NCBI GenBank assembly: GCA_030634125.1 | Contig: DAOWBJ010000070.1 | Span: 1 to 7,611 of the forward strand | Direction of reading: 5' to 3' | DNA from: Victivallales bacterium | Lineage (GTDB): Bacteria > Verrucomicrobiota > Lentisphaeria > Victivallales > Victivallaceae | Length of the DNA: 7,611 nucleotides | In this document: one piece after another, positions 5,426-7,611 of the stretch | Layout of the letters: each line of letters opens with the position of its first letter | Position numbering within the stretch: the first letter of the stretch is position 1 | Notes under the pieces: model-generated | Database searches by the model: none | Told to the model about the DNA's origin: nothing | What the model saw: only the letters and a program-made list of their open reading frames with translations | Made by a program: the position numbers and the translations under genes

Positions 5426-5905
5426 ATGAAGGTTACGTTTACGAAGTTTATCGCGAAAGAATCCATTTTTATTCTGAACGGCACAACAAAACTTGAAGTT
5501 CTTAATTCTTTAATTACGGAAGCCGCGAAACAGAGTAAAATTGACCGCGATACGATTGTGCGTCTGACCTGGCATCGTGAAAAAATGATGACCACCGGGG
5601 TTGGTTTTTCCCTCGCCCTGCCCCATATCAGAGTAAACGAGATACCCGATCCTGTCGTACTTGTAGGCATATGCAAAAACCCGATTGAAGATTATGAAAG
5701 TCAGGACGAACAGCCGATAAGAGTTATCATATTTATCATTGCGCCTGACCAAAACCAGGAATTATATCTGCAACTGCTCGGAAGCATTTCAAGAAAACTG
5801 CGCCATCCTGAAATAATCCAGGAATTAATAGACAACATCACCAGACCATCCAAAATTTTACGCATACTCAAAAGACGCCAGACCGACCAGAAAGATTCGG
5901 AATAA
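5426..5905 (+). CDS. Stand-alone PTS EIIA protein, fructose/nitrogen (PtsN-like) type
   Basis: EIIA domains accept a phosphate on a histidine from HPr or NPr and pass it on or use it to regulate other proteins. This 159-residue protein is a single EIIA domain, the size of PtsN. The active-site block reads TTGVGFSLALPHIRV at 56-70, so H67 is the predicted phosphohistidine. HREKMMTTGVG before it and the C-terminal LLGSISRKLRHPEIIQELIDN helices are also family-typical. No EIIB or EIIC is encoded nearby, so a regulatory rather than sugar-transport role is likely; this is inference. AGGAGA at 5409-5414 and AGGAT at 5416-5420 precede the ATG. It has its own promoter region and is followed after 148 bases by lon. 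It is not clearly PtsN, since none of the usual rpoN/hpf neighbours is present. Confidence 0.9.
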   Translation: MKVTFTKFIAKESIFILNGTTKLEVLNSLITEAAKQSKIDRDTIVRLTWHREKMMTTGVGFSLALPHIRVNEIPDPVVLVGICKNPIEDYESQDEQPIRVIIFIIAPDQNQELYLQLLGSISRKLRHPEIIQELIDNITRPSKILRILKRRQTDQKDSE

Positions 5906-5977
5906 ATAATACTTTATTATCCTGAAAACTATCCGCATACTTATACAGACTTTTTTTTGTTTTTTATTGAGCTTGCA

Positions 5978-6015
5978 TTGTTCTGCTTTGCTATGTAGAC
6001 TATGTTATATAGATA
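5978..6015 (+). promoter_or_regulatory. Probable lon promoter with shared TATATAGATA element
   Basis: TTGTTC at 5978-5983 and TATGTT at 6001-6006 are 17 bases apart, giving a start near 6013 and a leader of about 40 bases. TATGTTATATAGATA (6001-6015) differs at one position from the site before the PTS IIA gene. An upstream T8-G-T6 tract (5951-5965) could act as an UP-like or curved element. No CIRCE repeat (TTAGCACTC-N9-GAGTGCTAA) is present. Confidence 0.4.
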
Positions 6016-6053
6016 AGTAGAAATTTTGTTAATTCCGCAAGGAGGAAAAATTC

Positions 6054-7611
6054 ATGGCAAATAAAACTAACAATGGAAGTATCACTGTAAAATCAGATAG
6101 CTTTAAATCTAAAGACGAAAAACTGCCCGATAACTGTGTGCCGATTTTGACATTACAGGGAATGCTGGTATTTCCATATACCTTGACCCCGATGGTTATA
6201 GATGGCGAAGAAAAAGTCAAAATGATCAAAAAAAGCACCGGCGACAACCGTCTGATAGCAATTTTCCCGGAAGTTCCGACTCAGGATGATACCCCCAATG
6301 ACTCAATAGAATTAAAAACTGAAACGGTCGTACATAAAGGTAAAACTATCACCAGAATGGGCGTGATCGCGCGAATTGTCAAAATGCTTAACTTTCCCGA
6401 CGGAACCGTTCGTGTGCTGGTGCGCGGGTTGAAACGTATTGTCTATGACAAACCATTTGTTGATAATGAAAATGTGGATTGTATCATTTATAAAAATTTC
6501 AAAAGTAAGCCTGACAATTCATTGGAATCCTCGGCGATGCTGAAAAATGCTATTAATCAATTTCAAAAAATAATTTCTTTTTCGCCAAATTTCCCCGAAG
6601 AACTCAAAATCGCCATCCTTAATCTCGACGACAATGTGCGTCTTGTAGACTTGATTGCCGATACTTTAAATATAGATTTTGTCGAAAAATTATCACTTTT
6701 GACCCAGGAAACTCTGCATGAACGCCTGCAGACCCTGATGATCCTGCTGAACCGTGAAGTCGAAGTGCTTCACCTCGGTTCAGAAATCCAAAGTCAGGTG
6801 CACAACGCTTTGAGCCGCTCTCAACGCGATTTTTTCCTGCGTGAACAACTCAAAACGATTCAACATGAACTCGGCGAAGATAACAAAACCCCGGACATCA
6901 TAGCTATAGAGAAAAAGCTTGAAACCCTGGAGCTGCCCGAAAACGTATCCACCACTGTGAGCAAAGAATTGGAACGGCTCATGGTAATTCCTCAAGCTTC
7001 CCCCGAATACCATGTAGCCTTTAATTACGTCGACTGGCTGGTATCCGTGCCGTGGATGATTTATTCCGAAGACCGCCTTGATGTCAACGATGCTTCGAGA
7101 ATATTGGAGCATGACCACTACGGGCTGGAAGACATCAAGGAGAGAATACTTGAATTTATAGCCGTTTTGCAGCTGAAAAACGACCGCAAAGCACCGATTT
7201 TATGCTTTGTAGGTCCTCCCGGAGTCGGCAAAACTTCATTAGGGCAATCCATTGCCAGAGCCATGCGGCGCAAATTTGTCCGCATGTCGCTGGGCGGAGT
7301 CCGCGACGAAGCTGAAATCCGTGGACACCGGCGCACTTATGTCGGTGCTTTACCCGGACGCATCATTCAAGGCTTGAAAAGAGTCGGCACCGCGAACCCG
7401 GTATTCATGCTTGACGAAATCGACAAGCTGGGCAACGACTATCGCGGCGATCCGTCCTCCGCGCTTCTGGAAGTGCTTGACCCGGCGCAAAACAAATCCT
7501 TTAACGATCATTATCTTGAGATTGACTGCGATCTAAGCTCAGCTCTATTCATTGCCACAGCAAATATTCTCGACACAATCCCCCCTGCCCTGCGTGACCG
7601 CATGGAAATTA
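6054..7611 (+). CDS. lon: ATP-dependent protease Lon, N-terminal two thirds (cut by window end)
   Basis: Lon is a cytoplasmic AAA+ serine protease that unfolds and degrades damaged and regulatory proteins. About 519 codons are visible and the frame is open at the window edge. Residues 1-27 are a hydrophilic extension. The substrate-binding LAN domain starts at VPILTLQGMLVFP (29-41) and runs to about 230. The helical linker includes LSRSQRDFFLREQLKTIQHE, and GLEDIKERILEFIAV leads into the ATPase. Walker A is GPPGVGKTS at 387-395 (K393), Walker B is VFMLDEIDK at 450-458 (D454/E455), followed by sensor-1 ATAN and ALRDRMEI. The catalytic Ser-Lys dyad lies beyond the window, so proteolytic competence cannot be judged. 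Numbering is about 31 ahead of E. coli Lon. The start is backed by AAGGAGG at 6039-6045, eight bases upstream. Confidence 0.96.
   Translation, partial: MANKTNNGSITVKSDSFKSKDEKLPDNCVPILTLQGMLVFPYTLTPMVIDGEEKVKMIKKSTGDNRLIAIFPEVPTQDDTPNDSIELKTETVVHKGKTITRMGVIARIVKMLNFPDGTVRVLVRGLKRIVYDKPFVDNENVDCIIYKNFKSKPDNSLESSAMLKNAINQFQKIISFSPNFPEELKIAILNLDDNVRLVDLIADTLNIDFVEKLSLLTQETLHERLQTLMILLNREVEVLHLGSEIQSQVHNALSRSQRDFFLREQLKTIQHELGEDNKTPDIIAIEKKLETLELPENVSTTVSKELERLMVIPQASPEYHVAFNYVDWLVSVPWMIYSEDRLDVNDASRILEHDHYGLEDIKERILEFIAVLQLKNDRKAPILCFVGPPGVGKTSLGQSIARAMRRKFVRMSLGGVRDEAEIRGHRRTYVGALPGRIIQGLKRVGTANPVFMLDEIDKLGNDYRGDPSSALLEVLDPAQNKSFNDHYLEIDCDLSSALFIATANILDTIPPALRDRMEI

Noticed and set aside
5380..5752. 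Minus-strand frames at 5380-5676 and 5510-5752
   Set aside because: They are antisense to the PTS IIA gene and its leader, whose active-site motif proves the plus strand is coding.
5906..5965. Possible terminator after the PTS IIA gene: ATAATA-CTT-TATTAT and a T8-G-T6 tract
   Set aside because: The six-pair stem has only A-T pairs and lies about 30 bases before the T-tract, with no GC stem next to the tract, so it does not meet the pattern of an intrinsic terminator.
5906..6053. CIRCE-type heat-shock operator before lon
   Set aside because: No TTAGCACTC or GAGTGCTAA half-site is present in the gap.
6029..7336. Minus-strand frames at 6029-6247, 6780-7118 and 7118-7336
   Set aside because: All are antisense to lon, which has intact Walker A, Walker B and sensor motifs on the plus strand.

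Overview
The window is 7.6 kb of ordinary-looking bacterial chromosome, moderately AT-rich, with AT-rich intergenic gaps and strong AGGAGG-type ribosome binding sites. A lipobox protein, a signal-peptide protein and a membrane-anchored anti-sigma factor point to a Gram-negative-type envelope. The exact lineage cannot be fixed from sequence alone. The gene mix (ECF sigma/zinc anti-sigma/periplasmic charged helical protein, stand-alone PTS IIA, lon) would fit a PVC-type bacterium such as a lentisphaerote, but that is a low-confidence guess.

Layout. Positions 1-111 may hold the last 36 codons of a plus-strand gene; 79-147 contain two hairpins with matching outer arms. On the minus strand lies a full-length tRNA nucleotidyltransferase gene (cca, 148-1485). 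Divergent from it is a tightly packed plus-strand operon: nadD (NAD synthesis), rsfS (ribosome silencing), an unrecognised cytoplasmic protein, and a small glycine/serine-rich lipoprotein. Two of its three junctions are ATGA stop/start overlaps. A good sigma70-type promoter (TTGATT-17-TATAAT) for this operon has its -35 box inside the first codons of cca.

The second plus-strand unit (3687-5258) is an ECF sigma factor starting with TTG, an anti-sigma factor with the zinc motif H-x3-C-x2-C and one membrane segment, and a secreted, highly charged helical protein. It looks like a self-contained envelope-stress circuit: the secreted protein could act as sensor or as effector. It is the best candidate in the window for an undescribed system.

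The last part holds a stand-alone PTS fructose/nitrogen-type IIA gene (5426-5905) and the start of lon (6054 to the window end, about 519 codons). Each has its own upstream gap, and both gaps carry nearly the same 15-base element (TATRTTATATAGATA) at the likely -10/start-site position, suggesting shared transcription control.

No tRNA, rRNA, CRISPR array or mobile element was found, and no stretch over 300 bases lacks a gene.
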